Positions 45,511 through 53,973 of a stretch of DNA of 64,000 bases are shown piece after piece. This DNA is from Calothrix sp. PCC 7716. GTDB lineage: Bacteria; Cyanobacteriota; Cyanobacteriia; Cyanobacteriales; Nostocaceae. Made by a program: the position numbers and the translations under genes. The stretch covers positions 9,428,580-9,492,579 of the forward strand of contig NZ_AP025018.1 of NCBI RefSeq assembly GCF_019977735.1. Reading direction: 5' to 3'. Every line of letters starts with the position of its first letter. Within the stretch, counting starts at the first letter, position 1. Under the pieces are notes generated by a model. The model was not told where the DNA came from and did not search any database. It saw only the letters and a program-made list of their open reading frames with translations.

Positions 45511-45885
45511 ATGAAATTTAATTTTGTAACCGCTGCTATTGCAACTAGCACTACTTTAGCCATTTCCGCTCTTTCTTATTTATCTATACCGGGATTTAGC
45601 CAACCTGCTTTTGGACAAAACTGTTCAAACCCTGCAAAGTTCTACAAAGACAGAGACTTGCGTGGCGCCTCATTCCAACTATGTTTCACTAACAGTAAGA
45701 CTATTCCTGCTCGCTTTAATGACCAAATTTCCTCACTCAGAATTCCCAAAGGGAGAAAATGTTTACTGTACACCAATGCTGGATTCAAAGGACGACGAAT
45801 AGAGTATATTGGAGCAACTAATGTTGTAAATCTCCAGCCTGAGTTCAATAATCAAGTATCAAGTATTCAGTGTACCACTTCGTAA
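45511..45885 (+). CDS. secreted beta/gamma-crystallin-like protein, second copy
   Basis: A 124-residue exported protein: signal segment FVTAAIATSTTLAISALSYL ending near FGQN, then AKFYKDRDLRGASFQLCF and LYTNAGFKGRRIEYIG, crystallin-type Greek-key motifs, with four cysteines. AAAAAGGA about 10 bases before ATG 45511 favours this start (ATG 45502 and TTG 45487 are alternatives). It is the direct gene under promoter copy 9. Confidence 0.78.
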   Translation: MKFNFVTAAIATSTTLAISALSYLSIPGFSQPAFGQNCSNPAKFYKDRDLRGASFQLCFTNSKTIPARFNDQISSLRIPKGRKCLLYTNAGFKGRRIEYIGATNVVNLQPEFNNQVSSIQCTTS

Positions 45886-45953
45886 GCAGGTAAAATTAGT
45901 CTTTCCATTTTATAGCTTAACTCTTTAACCAACAAATAGGAGAAACGACATTA

Positions 45954-46352
45954 ATGAGAAAGCAACTTATCAATCCGCCACAGGTTCATGATACAAATAA
46001 GTTCGGAATATCCCAAGCGGTTATTGATACCGCCGATGCTATCGTTTACATTTCTGGCCAAGTTGACTGGGACGCAAACTACCAAGTCTCATGCCATACC
46101 GTCGAGGGGCAACTAAAGAAGGCGCTGGCTAACCTAAGTACCGTCCTAGATGCATCGGGAAGCTCAGTAGAGTCTCTGCTTAGTACTCGCTTCTATATTC
46201 GTGGTGAAATTGAGGAATTCATTGGGGATATCGCACCAATTATCGTGCAATTTCTGGGAGAGTCGCGTCCTGCTCTTACTGTAATCGGCGTTTCCTCACT
46301 CGCTTCAAAAGAAACATTGGTTGAGATTGAAGCAACAGCAGCGCTTAAGTAA
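45954..46352 (+). CDS. RidA-family protein, second copy
   Basis: A 132-residue RidA-like protein: AIVYISGQVDWDANY, then LANLSTVLDASGSSVESLLS and TVIGVSSLASKETLVEIEAT. The catalytic arginine of typical RidA is not obvious here, so it may be a variant (Rid4-7 type) subgroup. AGGAG before ATG 45954 supports the start. It follows the second crystallin-like gene. Confidence 0.78.
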   Translation: MRKQLINPPQVHDTNKFGISQAVIDTADAIVYISGQVDWDANYQVSCHTVEGQLKKALANLSTVLDASGSSVESLLSTRFYIRGEIEEFIGDIAPIIVQFLGESRPALTVIGVSSLASKETLVEIEATAALK

Positions 46353-46353
46353 C

Positions 46354-46465
46354 ATCTTGCACTAGTCCGAGAAACCGGGCTTCTTGAGAAATATTTTGCT
46401 ATAAACCCCTAATTCGCCGTTCATATGCCCGGTTTCTTTAAGCTTGCCCTTGAATGGTGCAAGAT
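46354..46465. repeat. palindromic repeat with 9-bp ends (MITE-like)
   Basis: Ends ATCTTGCAC (46354) and GTGCAAGAT (46457) enclose a longer inner stem, AGAAACCGGGC against GCCCGGTTTCT. The AAACCGGG/CCCGGTTT theme is widespread among cyanobacterial repeats. It follows the RidA stop codon. Confidence 0.55.
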
Positions 46466-46845
46466 ATAAGGTTGGAGCCTTCGAGTGTGAAGGCAAGAAA
46501 ACATCACCTATTGAGTGTCCAAGCAAAGAAAAATCCTCTATACCAATTGAAGAGGCTGTTTGCAGAGCTTTGAGAAAAAAGACATAGGGGGCATAACAAT
46601 TCAGTTGCTGCGGCGAGCCAGGGTAAATTTTTTACAGGCGCCCGTAGCGCTTGGCATGGCGATGCCATACTCTTCGCCTTTATTTGTTTTTTAATTACTA
46701 TTAATAGCACATATTAACGGGGTTTGTGACGATTTATCAAGGCAATCTATGTTAACTCCATTAGTTAATTGTTGTTTTACACCCGCAATATTTCCTTGGC
46801 TTGCAAAATCATGAATTTTCATCTTTCAATTTTTACGATATAAAC
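46466..46845. other. intergenic, no gene seen
   Basis: A 68-codon minus-strand frame at 46504-46710 has no family signature. One GGCGCC at 46637. Nothing further is supported. Confidence 0.4.
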
Positions 46846-47280
46846 TCAAGTGTTCTCAGGTGTCGGTGCAAACTGTGCAAATAACTCTGCTCCTGTCATA
46901 TTCTTGGTTTCATTGGCAAAGGAATAATATTCTGGCTTTTCGTCAATAAAAACCTGATGGTCAAAAACAAGACCTTCGCTACTATCAAAGAGTCCAGCAG
47001 GCATAAAGTATTGATTATTTTGTTTCAATTTGTAAAATAGATGGCTACCACACCTTTGACAAAACCCACGTTCAGCCCATTCGGAAGATTCATAAACGCC
47101 AATATTTTCTTCGCCTTCAAAACTAACATCACTGCCACACTCAACGGCTAAAAATGCTCCTCCGCCCCATTTTCTACACATATTGCAGTGACAGGCGCCC
47201 ACATGATTACTCATATTTTTTGCTTCGACGTTTACCGCTCCACATAAGCAGCTACCTTTGACAACACTGGCATTAGACAT
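46846..47280 (-). CDS. GFA-family zinc protein
   Basis: A 144-residue protein with the glutathione-dependent formaldehyde-activating (GFA)/CENP-V pattern: GSCLCGAVNVEA, HVGACHCNMCRKWGGGAF, and GFCQRCGSHLFYK, giving the seven-to-eight cysteines that bind two zinc ions. It would act on a thiol adduct such as glutathione-bound formaldehyde, though function is loosely known. CTCCT on the plus strand just upstream (AGGAG on its own) supports ATG 47280. Confidence 0.85.
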   Translation of the reverse strand: MSNASVVKGSCLCGAVNVEAKNMSNHVGACHCNMCRKWGGGAFLAVECGSDVSFEGEENIGVYESSEWAERGFCQRCGSHLFYKLKQNNQYFMPAGLFDSSEGLVFDHQVFIDEKPEYYSFANETKNMTGAELFAQFAPTPENT

Positions 47281-47374
47281 ATTTTTCTCCTGTGCGTTAT
47301 CTGCATAACTATCTATTATATGGAGAAAGTAAGCTTTCTAATGGGCACCTCTCAAAACAAAACGTTATAAACTA

Positions 47375-48031
47375 TCACGGAGTGATAATTACATTTAATT
47401 CTTGTCGCAATTCTAACAACGGTTTAGACCACATTTCTTCCCATCTTTGAGCAATTAAAGGTTTTGCTTGTTTACCCATGTGCCAACCGCACGCGATTGC
47501 ATCCAACAATAACCCTGTTTCTTCTGGTTGGTACAAAATACTTCCCACCAAACCACTTGCTACTACCAAACCAGAGAATGGTAAGCCAAATTGTGCTAAG
47601 TAAAACGCTTGCAAACCGATTTCACCAATTTCAGAAATATCAAAACCTGTAATTACATGCCAAATATCATGGGTTTGGCGCCAGCGATATTCGACATAAC
47701 TCGTGTCAGAGTCAATATTTAGCATCGGTATGTAATTTAAATCTAATCCCTGTTCCTTCATCGTATTTGCATAAATGTAACCAAAGGAATTTTGAGGATA
47801 TTGCAATAACGCTTCTAAATCATGTTTGCTACCTACATACCGCTCTGACAAAATTGCTGCCATACTGGGTTCTGCTTGCATTTGCTTAACGACCAATTCA
47901 TAAGCACGACTGTTGGTCAACATTTCACCCAAGTCGAAAGCTGCTTTATCTACTCCTTCGGCATCGTTAGTAGTCATGGTTATGAATGCTTCCAATGCTT
48001 TTACATCACTAAAATTCATTACTTGACTCAT
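47375..48031 (-). CDS. Coq4-like protein
   Basis: A 218-residue protein with the Coq4 metal motif in TSYVEYRWRQTHDIWHVITG (His-Asp-x-x-His, with a downstream Glu). In eukaryotes Coq4 helps ubiquinone synthesis; cyanobacteria do not make ubiquinone, and the bacterial relatives are linked to plastoquinone-like or secondary pathways, so the substrate is open. AGGAG precedes the ATG. An operator-like repeat lies at 48077-48098, shared with the MFS gene 1.3 kb away. Confidence 0.82.
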   Translation of the reverse strand: MSQVMNFSDVKALEAFITMTTNDAEGVDKAAFDLGEMLTNSRAYELVVKQMQAEPSMAAILSERYVGSKHDLEALLQYPQNSFGYIYANTMKEQGLDLNYIPMLNIDSDTSYVEYRWRQTHDIWHVITGFDISEIGEIGLQAFYLAQFGLPFSGLVVASGLVGSILYQPEETGLLLDAIACGWHMGKQAKPLIAQRWEEMWSKPLLELRQELNVIITP

Positions 48032-48076
48032 TGTAAAAATCTCCTTTGTTTTGAACTATTGGTTTGGTTGAAATAT

Positions 48077-48098
48077 TTTATATCGAACACTCGTTATA
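48077..48098 (-). promoter_or_regulatory. shared operator-like repeat before coq4-like gene
   Basis: TTTATATCGAAC-ACTCGTTATA upstream of coq4-like closely matches TTTATATCGAAC-GTTTGTTATA at 49427-49448 upstream of the MFS gene. The core CGAAC/GTTCG is a near-palindrome, a TetR-type operator layout. Both lie 45-60 bp before a start codon on the minus strand, so one regulator probably controls both genes; no tetR-like gene is in the window. Confidence 0.6.
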
Positions 48099-48145
48099 AA
48101 ATAATTGTCGTACATATCTGCATTTGTGTCAAGAATGAAATACTT

Positions 48146-49390
48146 TTATTTAACTCTTACACCTGGTCTTGTCAGTGCGAACAAACCAGTACACACCATT
48201 AAAACTCCTGCTGCGACAAATAGAAAACTCAAGCTCACATCAATTAAAAAACCAGAAATTGCCTGAGAAAAAGGGTCAAGAGCAATCGATGCAAAAGCGA
48301 TTAAACTCATTACTCTCCCCTGCATGTGCATTTCTGTTTGTTCCTGTAACCAAGTCACAGCAAATACTCCAACAATTCCCCCACCTAACCCCATTGCTGC
48401 GAGAATAAAATAGGCAATTGTGATTTTATCGGTAAAGCCTAGAGCGATTAATCCTCCACCTAAAGCAAAGGATAACCATACAAGCATCATTCCAATGCTA
48501 TTTATTTGTCCGATAGCCCCCGCAATGATGATACCTAAGACGGCGCCTGCACCATATGCGGCAAGAAAATAACCGAATTGAATCGCATCACCACCAAATC
48601 TGACCTCTACCAATTTAGCTCCACCCACTACTAAGGGACCGAGGAGAGCAAAATTGAGCATAGCAGCAACAATCAGACACAACCGAATAATTCGATTTCG
48701 CCAAGCATATCGAAGTCCTTCCATAATTTCGCTACTGAAACTTTGTTGAGATGTCGAAACTTCTAGATTTGTTAAATTTAGATTTTTTGGTTGGCGAACT
48801 AGATATAAAAATAGACTACCTAAAGCAAAAAGCACAGTATTGATAGCAAAAGCAATAGGTAGTCCAAAATTACCGACTACAATTCCAGAAACCGCAGGGC
48901 CGATGACATTGGTAATTTGTTCTCCTCCTCCTAAAATCGCGTTCGCTCCTTGAAGTTGAGATTTATCAACAATCCTGGGCAAGATAGTCATCAATGCAGG
49001 GTAAATAAAAGCATCACTGGCGCCGAATAAGGCAGCAATGATAAATATTTGGGGTAGCTGTAAGCCATTGAACAATAATAATGTCGTACAAATTCCCACG
49101 AGTAGAGTCAAAGCCAAAGCACCACTAGCTGCAACCCGGTTGGGAATGAAACGGTCAATAATGACTCCCCCCACTAAAGTTAGAATTCCTCGTGGAATTG
49201 CAGCAGTCATCAATACGGAACCGATGACAGTGCCGGAATGGGTAGTTTTTAAAACGAGCCAAGTCAGAGCAACAACCCAAAATTGCACAGCACATAAAAT
49301 TAATGCTTGTCCCAGCCAAAGGAAACAAAAGTTCCGTTGCAGCATGGGGAATTTAGTTTGTTTTGGTTTTGATTTCGATGAAGTTGCCAT
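48146..49390 (-). CDS. MFS transporter
   Basis: A 414-residue major facilitator: about ten to twelve hydrophobic segments, the loop-2/3 motif (GGVIIDRFIPNRVAASG, an RxxRR-like GxxxDRFxxxR) and later GVFAVTWLQEQTEMHMQGRV. It resembles enterobactin/macrolide-type exporters. It may export a product of the neighbouring genes. An operator-like repeat 37-58 bp upstream is shared with the Coq4-like gene. Confidence 0.88.
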   Translation of the reverse strand: MATSSKSKPKQTKFPMLQRNFCFLWLGQALILCAVQFWVVALTWLVLKTTHSGTVIGSVLMTAAIPRGILTLVGGVIIDRFIPNRVAASGALALTLLVGICTTLLLFNGLQLPQIFIIAALFGASDAFIYPALMTILPRIVDKSQLQGANAILGGGEQITNVIGPAVSGIVVGNFGLPIAFAINTVLFALGSLFLYLVRQPKNLNLTNLEVSTSQQSFSSEIMEGLRYAWRNRIIRLCLIVAAMLNFALLGPLVVGGAKLVEVRFGGDAIQFGYFLAAYGAGAVLGIIIAGAIGQINSIGMMLVWLSFALGGGLIALGFTDKITIAYFILAAMGLGGGIVGVFAVTWLQEQTEMHMQGRVMSLIAFASIALDPFSQAISGFLIDVSLSFLFVAAGVLMVCTGLFALTRPGVRVK

Positions 49391-49426
49391 AATATGGGCT
49401 TTTTGTACTAATTGTGTTCGGCTCTA

Positions 49427-49448
49427 TTTATATCGAACGTTTGTTATA
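49427..49448 (-). promoter_or_regulatory. shared operator-like repeat before MFS gene
   Basis: Partner of the repeat at 48077: TTTATATCGAAC followed by GTTTGTTATA. The gap between the two (CG-containing) half-sites is the same, so a dimeric repressor could bind both. Confidence 0.6.
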
Positions 49449-49450
49449 TA

Positions 49451-49667
49451 TTAAGATAAGTTGTTCAGTTCGGTCAAGTCTTTTGCATTAGAGATTTTGT
49501 TGAATAAATGCCTTAAACCCTTATGCAGCGACAATTATAAATAAAGACTGTCTTTGCAACACTTCAACTCGTGCGTTGCCTATTGGGTAGAACGTAGGTC
49601 ACATTTTCTGCTGCGGCGCCTGCATCCAAGGCACCGAAGAGTTCTTCGTCTATATCGGGATAATATA
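49451..49667. other. intergenic, no gene seen
   Basis: Holds one GGCGCC at 49616 and no coding frame or hairpin I can support. The MFS and peroxiredoxin-like genes are both on the minus strand. Confidence 0.4.
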
Positions 49668-50459
49668 TTACTGTAAAAAGGATAAAGGGTTACTCATATT
49701 TTCGGCAAAACCAAGAATACCACAGTCGCGATGTTCATAAATTAAATTACTTTGGGAATCAAATAGAAAAGTGCCTCCCCGCTGTGTTAAGTAAGAGGAA
49801 TCTGGCACATAAGTACTCCAGTTACTTAAAACTTCGGTCATATTTCGTAGACGCAAGGTTGCTAATTCAAAGGGGCGTTGAAAACCTTCTCCTCCAGCAG
49901 CTTTGAAAAACGAACCTTTGATTGGTGGTAAGGGTGTATTTCTCACAAATTCCTCATTCGCAATTAACTGAGGAGCTTTTTTATCACCTCTATAACCTCG
50001 AAAAACTTCCTTCAAAGTTCCAGGACTACCAATTCCAGCACACATCAACATTAAATTTAACCAAGCTTTTTGTGATGTTGATAGTATTGGGAATTGTACA
50101 GATAAACCGCGATAAAGCCCCAAAAGTTTATGTATTTCAGCTTTTTCATCAACAAACAACCATTCAGCAGGAAATCCTGTATATTCACAAAACTTGATAC
50201 CTGAATTACGGTCGCCTATGCCAACCGCGCGGATTGTAATTCCTTTTGAAGCGAGCTTTTCTTTTTCTCTTCGCAGCCACCAAGCGTATTCTAAATTATC
50301 AAAATCCCCCAACTGCGACCAAATTAGTATCAGTAGCTGTGAGGTAGTTGAGCAACCATCCAACACGGGCTTAATTTCTCCATCGCTGACTCGCAAGCGT
50401 TGAATTTTACTCAAAATTGAGTAAATATTTGAAGAATTGGAGCTTGTTTGGGTATTCAT
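49668..50459 (-). CDS. peroxiredoxin-like AhpC/TSA family protein
   Basis: A 263-residue thioredoxin-fold protein: LLILIWSQLGDFDNLEYAWW, then SKGITIRAVGIGDRNSGIKF, LLGLYRGLSVQFP, and C-terminal RGGTFLFDSQSNLIYEHRDC then GILGFA. This matches the cyanobacterial peroxiredoxin-like (AhpC/TSA) group. The usual peroxidatic Cys near the N-terminus is not obvious, the segment reading GCSTTSQLLI instead, so peroxidase activity is uncertain. It would be cytoplasmic. Confidence 0.75.
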   Translation of the reverse strand: MNTQTSSNSSNIYSILSKIQRLRVSDGEIKPVLDGCSTTSQLLILIWSQLGDFDNLEYAWWLRREKEKLASKGITIRAVGIGDRNSGIKFCEYTGFPAEWLFVDEKAEIHKLLGLYRGLSVQFPILSTSQKAWLNLMLMCAGIGSPGTLKEVFRGYRGDKKAPQLIANEEFVRNTPLPPIKGSFFKAAGGEGFQRPFELATLRLRNMTEVLSNWSTYVPDSSYLTQRGGTFLFDSQSNLIYEHRDCGILGFAENMSNPLSFLQ

Positions 50460-50700
50460 TTAAATGGAAGCGACATTTTTGGTGTTATAGGTCATTAATA
50501 TCTTAAGTCAATCAGACAAGCATCCGGCATGTTGATATGATTGTTGAAAATAAACAGTACAAATACATTAAAAGCTTTGTATTATTTATACTACATTACA
50601 ATCAGGTTTCCTTTCCCAACTTGCTTTGTTTGGCGCCACCTTTTATGTTACATTTATATATATGTACTATTGGATAAATGCCGTGCGAGTGAGTATTTTA
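50460..50700. other. intergenic, no gene seen
   Basis: AT-rich leader of the peroxiredoxin-like gene. One GGCGCC at 50631. The open frame 50541-50873 on the plus strand has no protein signature. Confidence 0.4.
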
Positions 50701-50725
50701 CCGAACGGCAACAGTTGCCGTTCGG
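50701..50725. repeat. CCGAACGGCAA hairpin, copy 2 of 3
   Basis: CCGAACGGCAA and TTGCCGTTCGG form a perfect 11-bp stem around CAG. Compare 8001 and 55641. It lies between the starts of two minus-strand genes, 174 bp beyond the stop of the repeat-protein gene. Confidence 0.6.
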
Positions 50726-50898
50726 GAATTCAAACCAATATGCTTATAGTCGATTCGTATTAAAGCTGGTTTTGATGAAAGCGCGTGTACTGCGTTTAAG
50801 ATTAAAGGCGCCTCGTGAATCAGTTCATTACCAGTACTTAAATACTATACTGGATAGTGGCGCCTCAAATTAGTAAAGAACCAGAAATTCTACATTAT

Positions 50899-51510
50899 CT
50901 ATTCAACAAGCGATAATTCCTCTAGAGGTACATAGTTAGCACAGTAATCAAGCTTTGCTTCATCTCCCTGTATTTTACAAATTATAAAAGGCTGCCAACT
51001 TTGTAAGTGTGGGTAACAATTATTCCACACGACTGTATCTCCGACTTTTAAATGATGAGCAGAGTCTGTATTTGAGGTAGTATTGGATATTTCTTCGTGA
51101 GTCTCAACTTTTGCACAGCTCGTCTCGAATTCGTGCTTCAGTTCATGTATCCGGGCTTTTTGCTTCGAGTCAAGTAGTTCCCACGATAATGATTTCAAAT
51201 CGTCTGGGCAATTTTGCATTATAGCCACCACTTCTTCTGACCAGGTTTCAAGACCGGACAAGTACTCCGCAATTATTACTGCTTCTTCTAATAGTGAATC
51301 GCTGCCAAGAGAGCTTACCACTACTGGCTCACTAACGTCTGAGTTATTTACGTCATTATTAACTTCTGAATCGGCGCCACTATTAAAAACTACTACTGGC
51401 TGATTCGCATCCGAGTTATTAACTTCTTTTGCGGCGCCATTGTTAAACACCACTACTGGCTCACTGACATCTGAGTTATTAACTTCTTTTGCGGTGCCAC
51501 TATCAAACAC
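50899..51510 (-). CDS. repeat protein with C-terminal SH3-like domain
   Basis: A 203-residue protein from GTG 51510. Its first 65 residues are near-repeats of KEVNNSDVSEPVVVFNNGAA (three to four units); the C-terminus reads LKVGDTVVWNNC then HLQSWQPFIICKIQGDEAKL, a small beta-barrel also seen in the helicase at 55697 and possibly the coiled-coil protein at 59606. The frame is open upstream of 51510 over another repeat unit to a TGA near 51590, so an earlier start may once have existed. Function unknown; a plasmid-maintenance role is a guess from the shared domain. Confidence 0.6.
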   Translation of the reverse strand: MFDSGTAKEVNNSDVSEPVVVFNNGAAKEVNNSDANQPVVVFNSGADSEVNNDVNNSDVSEPVVVSSLGSDSLLEEAVIIAEYLSGLETWSEEVVAIMQNCPDDLKSLSWELLDSKQKARIHELKHEFETSCAKVETHEEISNTTSNTDSAHHLKVGDTVVWNNCYPHLQSWQPFIICKIQGDEAKLDYCANYVPLEELSLVE

Positions 51511-51590
51511 TACTACTGGCTCATTAGCATCTGAGTTATTTAGGCCGTTATCAACTTCTAAATTGGCGCCACTATCAAATATAACTAATT
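51303..51590. repeat. 60-bp tandem repeats, GGCGCC at unit starts
   Basis: Units starting at 51374, 51434 and 51494 are each about 60 bp (the last 72) and begin GGCGCC, GGCGCC and GGTGCC; a fourth start is at 51566. They code for the near-repeats of the 50899-51510 protein. Differences include 12-bp insertions and base changes. The GGCGCC at each unit edge shows that unit borders and the over-represented word coincide. Confidence 0.8.
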
Positions 51591-51654
51591 GATTACTTCA
51601 AAATAGTAAAAACATTTCATAGCTATAGTGGATTGTATCAAAGTGGCGCCAGTA

Positions 51655-52914
51655 TTACTCAGCAATCGAACAGTATCGTCTAAATTGAGGGTCTTCGTCC
51701 GCCTCTTCTTCTTTTTGATTATGGTTAATTAATTGACAATTTAACTGAGATAAGCGTTGAATCATCTCATCGGATAAATAGTTATCATGAACGTTTAAAA
51801 TATCGAGTTCATTTATTTCCGAAGAGTTTAGTAAAGCTTCGGCTCCTTCATCTGAAAGAGTTCCCATTGCTAGGTCAAGTGTATTAATAAACTTAATTAT
51901 AGGTGTATTGACTATTGCATGAGCAATCTCATCAGAATAATGACTATTTCGGAGTCCTAAATAACTCAAACTTGGAAATAAATCACCTTCTAGAATAGGC
52001 ATTAAATCATCGATAGTAGAATTTCCGCCGTAGCGATAACTACCTAGCCATAACTCCAAGTGCTGCAATGCAGGTAGCTGTAAACCACAAATTTGGGCAA
52101 TTGTATCACGAGCCAACGCACCGCTTTCAATAATGATAGCCTTTAAATTTTCATGGTACAACTGGCTAAACCTTAAACCAGAAGCTCCACGTATTTGTAT
52201 TACTTCTAATTGGGGATAAGCATTTAATAAAGGGCTAATATCACTTTGCTCTATACTAGAAATCATCCATTCGGAGAATTCTATATCACCAATAAATATA
52301 GCTTTGAGATTTTTTAATTTATATGCAGCTGATACTAAAGCATCAACCACGCAACTAGAATCATAATCACCACATTCATCCCACATGCCTATTACCAAAG
52401 CTTCTAGTTTACTTGCTTGTGCATCTTGGGTCAGACTTTCCAGTCTCTCTTTGAAGATTTCTAAATTTTCTTCCCATGCTTCACATCTAACAGCATAAGC
52501 AATTCCTGTAGAGTCAGTTAATCCGATTTGTGGGTTAAAATCCTCGACTTCTTTATTAAAAAATTTACTAACATGATGGTCTGAGTACCACTCTAAGCGC
52601 TCAGGTAATTTCCAGCTTTTAAATGCTTTTATTGCCTGTTTAATTTGTAATTCTGTTCTTTCTCGCAGAAGCAAATAGGCAGAAAGTCGTACTTGTGATG
52701 ATTCGTCTTGTAATGCTGCAATTACTAAGTTTAAACCTTCTTCACCATATTGTAAGGCTTCATTTACAGCATTTATTCTGAATTTGGCTGTAGAACTTGC
52801 CAAACGTCTCTTAACACCTTCAATTCCACCCAATACAGCACCTTGTAATGGTGGTGGCGTTTCTCCTCCAAGCACTGCATCGAATTCTGTGGGTTGATTT
52901 TGGTCGGTAGACAT
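51655..52914 (-). CDS. STM4015-like protein with HEAT and LRR-type segments
   Basis: A 419-residue protein. Residues 25-90 look like a HEAT/Armadillo helical pair (AVLGGIEGVKRRLASSTAKF, LNLVIAALQDESSQVRLSAY); residues 130-400 carry leucine-rich segments (LKAIFIGDIEFSEWM, LQHLELWLGSYRYGGN, YLGLRNSHYSDEIAHAIVNT) of the STM4015 type. These often sit beside WGR or kinase genes; function unclear. The ATG at 52914 is the natural start. GGCGCC at 51646 lies right after its stop. Confidence 0.78.
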   Translation of the reverse strand: MSTDQNQPTEFDAVLGGETPPPLQGAVLGGIEGVKRRLASSTAKFRINAVNEALQYGEEGLNLVIAALQDESSQVRLSAYLLLRERTELQIKQAIKAFKSWKLPERLEWYSDHHVSKFFNKEVEDFNPQIGLTDSTGIAYAVRCEAWEENLEIFKERLESLTQDAQASKLEALVIGMWDECGDYDSSCVVDALVSAAYKLKNLKAIFIGDIEFSEWMISSIEQSDISPLLNAYPQLEVIQIRGASGLRFSQLYHENLKAIIIESGALARDTIAQICGLQLPALQHLELWLGSYRYGGNSTIDDLMPILEGDLFPSLSYLGLRNSHYSDEIAHAIVNTPIIKFINTLDLAMGTLSDEGAEALLNSSEINELDILNVHDNYLSDEMIQRLSQLNCQLINHNQKEEEADEDPQFRRYCSIAE

Positions 52915-53406
52915 ATTTAAAAACTATTGAGCTAAACCCTTTCTATCTCAGACTTTCGTTATCAAACCACCGAAATATTGCTGAAAGTCATAAATGATGC
53001 CTTAACAATCGCATCAAACAAGTAAACTTAAATTATAAATTTTAATAATACCAGGCGCCTTGTAGGAGCAACCCATGCGTATGTCCACGGGAGCGAATCA
53101 ACCTAAAATTAAACCTATCATTAAGGTAGTATCACCCGCAAGCACGTTCAATAATCGATATTCCTAGCAGTTAGCTACAGAAAAGTTTCGTCCAACCGCG
53201 AAAACACATAGGTTTTTTGGTTGTAATTTTTACAAATATCATGCCAGTAGTTGTTTAGATATTCATAAATTATGAGCGCCGTTATTTAAAGTTGTTTAAT
53301 CCGCAACCAAAACCCAAGTGCAAACACTGCACTTCAGCTTATAGTACAAAAATATTGCAAACTGTATTTACCTCCTTGCTGTGTATAACCTGCCTAAACA
53401 TAAAAT
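52915..53406. other. intergenic, no gene seen
   Basis: About 490 bp between the start of the STM4015-like gene and the stop of the HxlR gene. One GGCGCC at 53055. No coding frame, hairpin or known repeat that I can support. Confidence 0.45.
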
Positions 53407-53847
53407 TCATAGGTTATTTTTACAAGCTGCTTTAACCTCTTGAATATGCTTACAAGCCCAATCACATAGAATTGCCAGTGGTTCAACCAATGTCTCACCT
53501 AGAGGAGTCAATGAATACTCAACTTGAGGTGGAACAACTGGATAAACTTTGCGACTAACCAAGCCACACTTTTCCAAACGGCGAAGATTCTGAATCAACA
53601 TTTTAGGAGACACGCCTTGAATCTGTCGTTTTAAATCGCTGTATCGTTTTGTACCTTGTGTCAAAGCATAAATAATCAATACTGTCCATTTATTGGCAAT
53701 TTGTTCGAGAGCTTGGTGTCCCTCACAGGTTTCATCAAAAATTTCGATTTGGGCAATCCGCTCTAACACTGGTTGAGCGTAGTAATTGGGTTTTGAAAAA
53801 TTACCATTCATATTGGACTGGCTCATTGAAACCTTTTTTACTGTCAT
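53407..53847 (-). CDS. HxlR-family transcriptional regulator
   Basis: A 146-residue winged-helix regulator: GHQALEQIANKWTVLIIYAL, RYSDLKRQIQGVSPKMLIQN and LVSRKVYPVVPPQVEYSLTP then LGETL, the HxlR signature. Cys near residue 40 (TCEGHQ) could be redox-sensing, as in some HxlR family members. It is divergent from the dehydrogenase at 53974, with 126 bp between, and probably controls it. ATG could also be residue 8 (MSQSN). Confidence 0.88.
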   Translation of the reverse strand: MTVKKVSMSQSNMNGNFSKPNYYAQPVLERIAQIEIFDETCEGHQALEQIANKWTVLIIYALTQGTKRYSDLKRQIQGVSPKMLIQNLRRLEKCGLVSRKVYPVVPPQVEYSLTPLGETLVEPLAILCDWACKHIQEVKAACKNNL

Positions 53848-53973
53848 TTTTCACCGTTTGGTAAGTATAGCACTTTTAAGTAAATACTTCCTTTACAGAT
53901 AAATAAAATGCTATTTAACAATTAAGACGCTTGGCACTAATCAAAAAATAGGCTTCTTGTTGAGGTAAAAGAA
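53848..53973. promoter_or_regulatory. divergent promoter region with AAGTA/TACTT operator
   Basis: Bases near 53873-53892 read AAGTATAGCACTTTTAAG then AAGTAAATACTT, i.e. AAGTA/TACTT inverted half-sites, the type bound by HxlR-like repressors. It sits between the HxlR gene and the dehydrogenase, so one site could control both. Confidence 0.5.

Noticed and set aside
50541-50873. 110-codon open frame across the hairpin
   Set aside because: Composition and hairpin inside argue for non-coding DNA; no ribosome site.
51303-51590. 60-bp tandem repeats considered as CRISPR
   Set aside because: Units are contiguous coding repeats in frame, without spacers.
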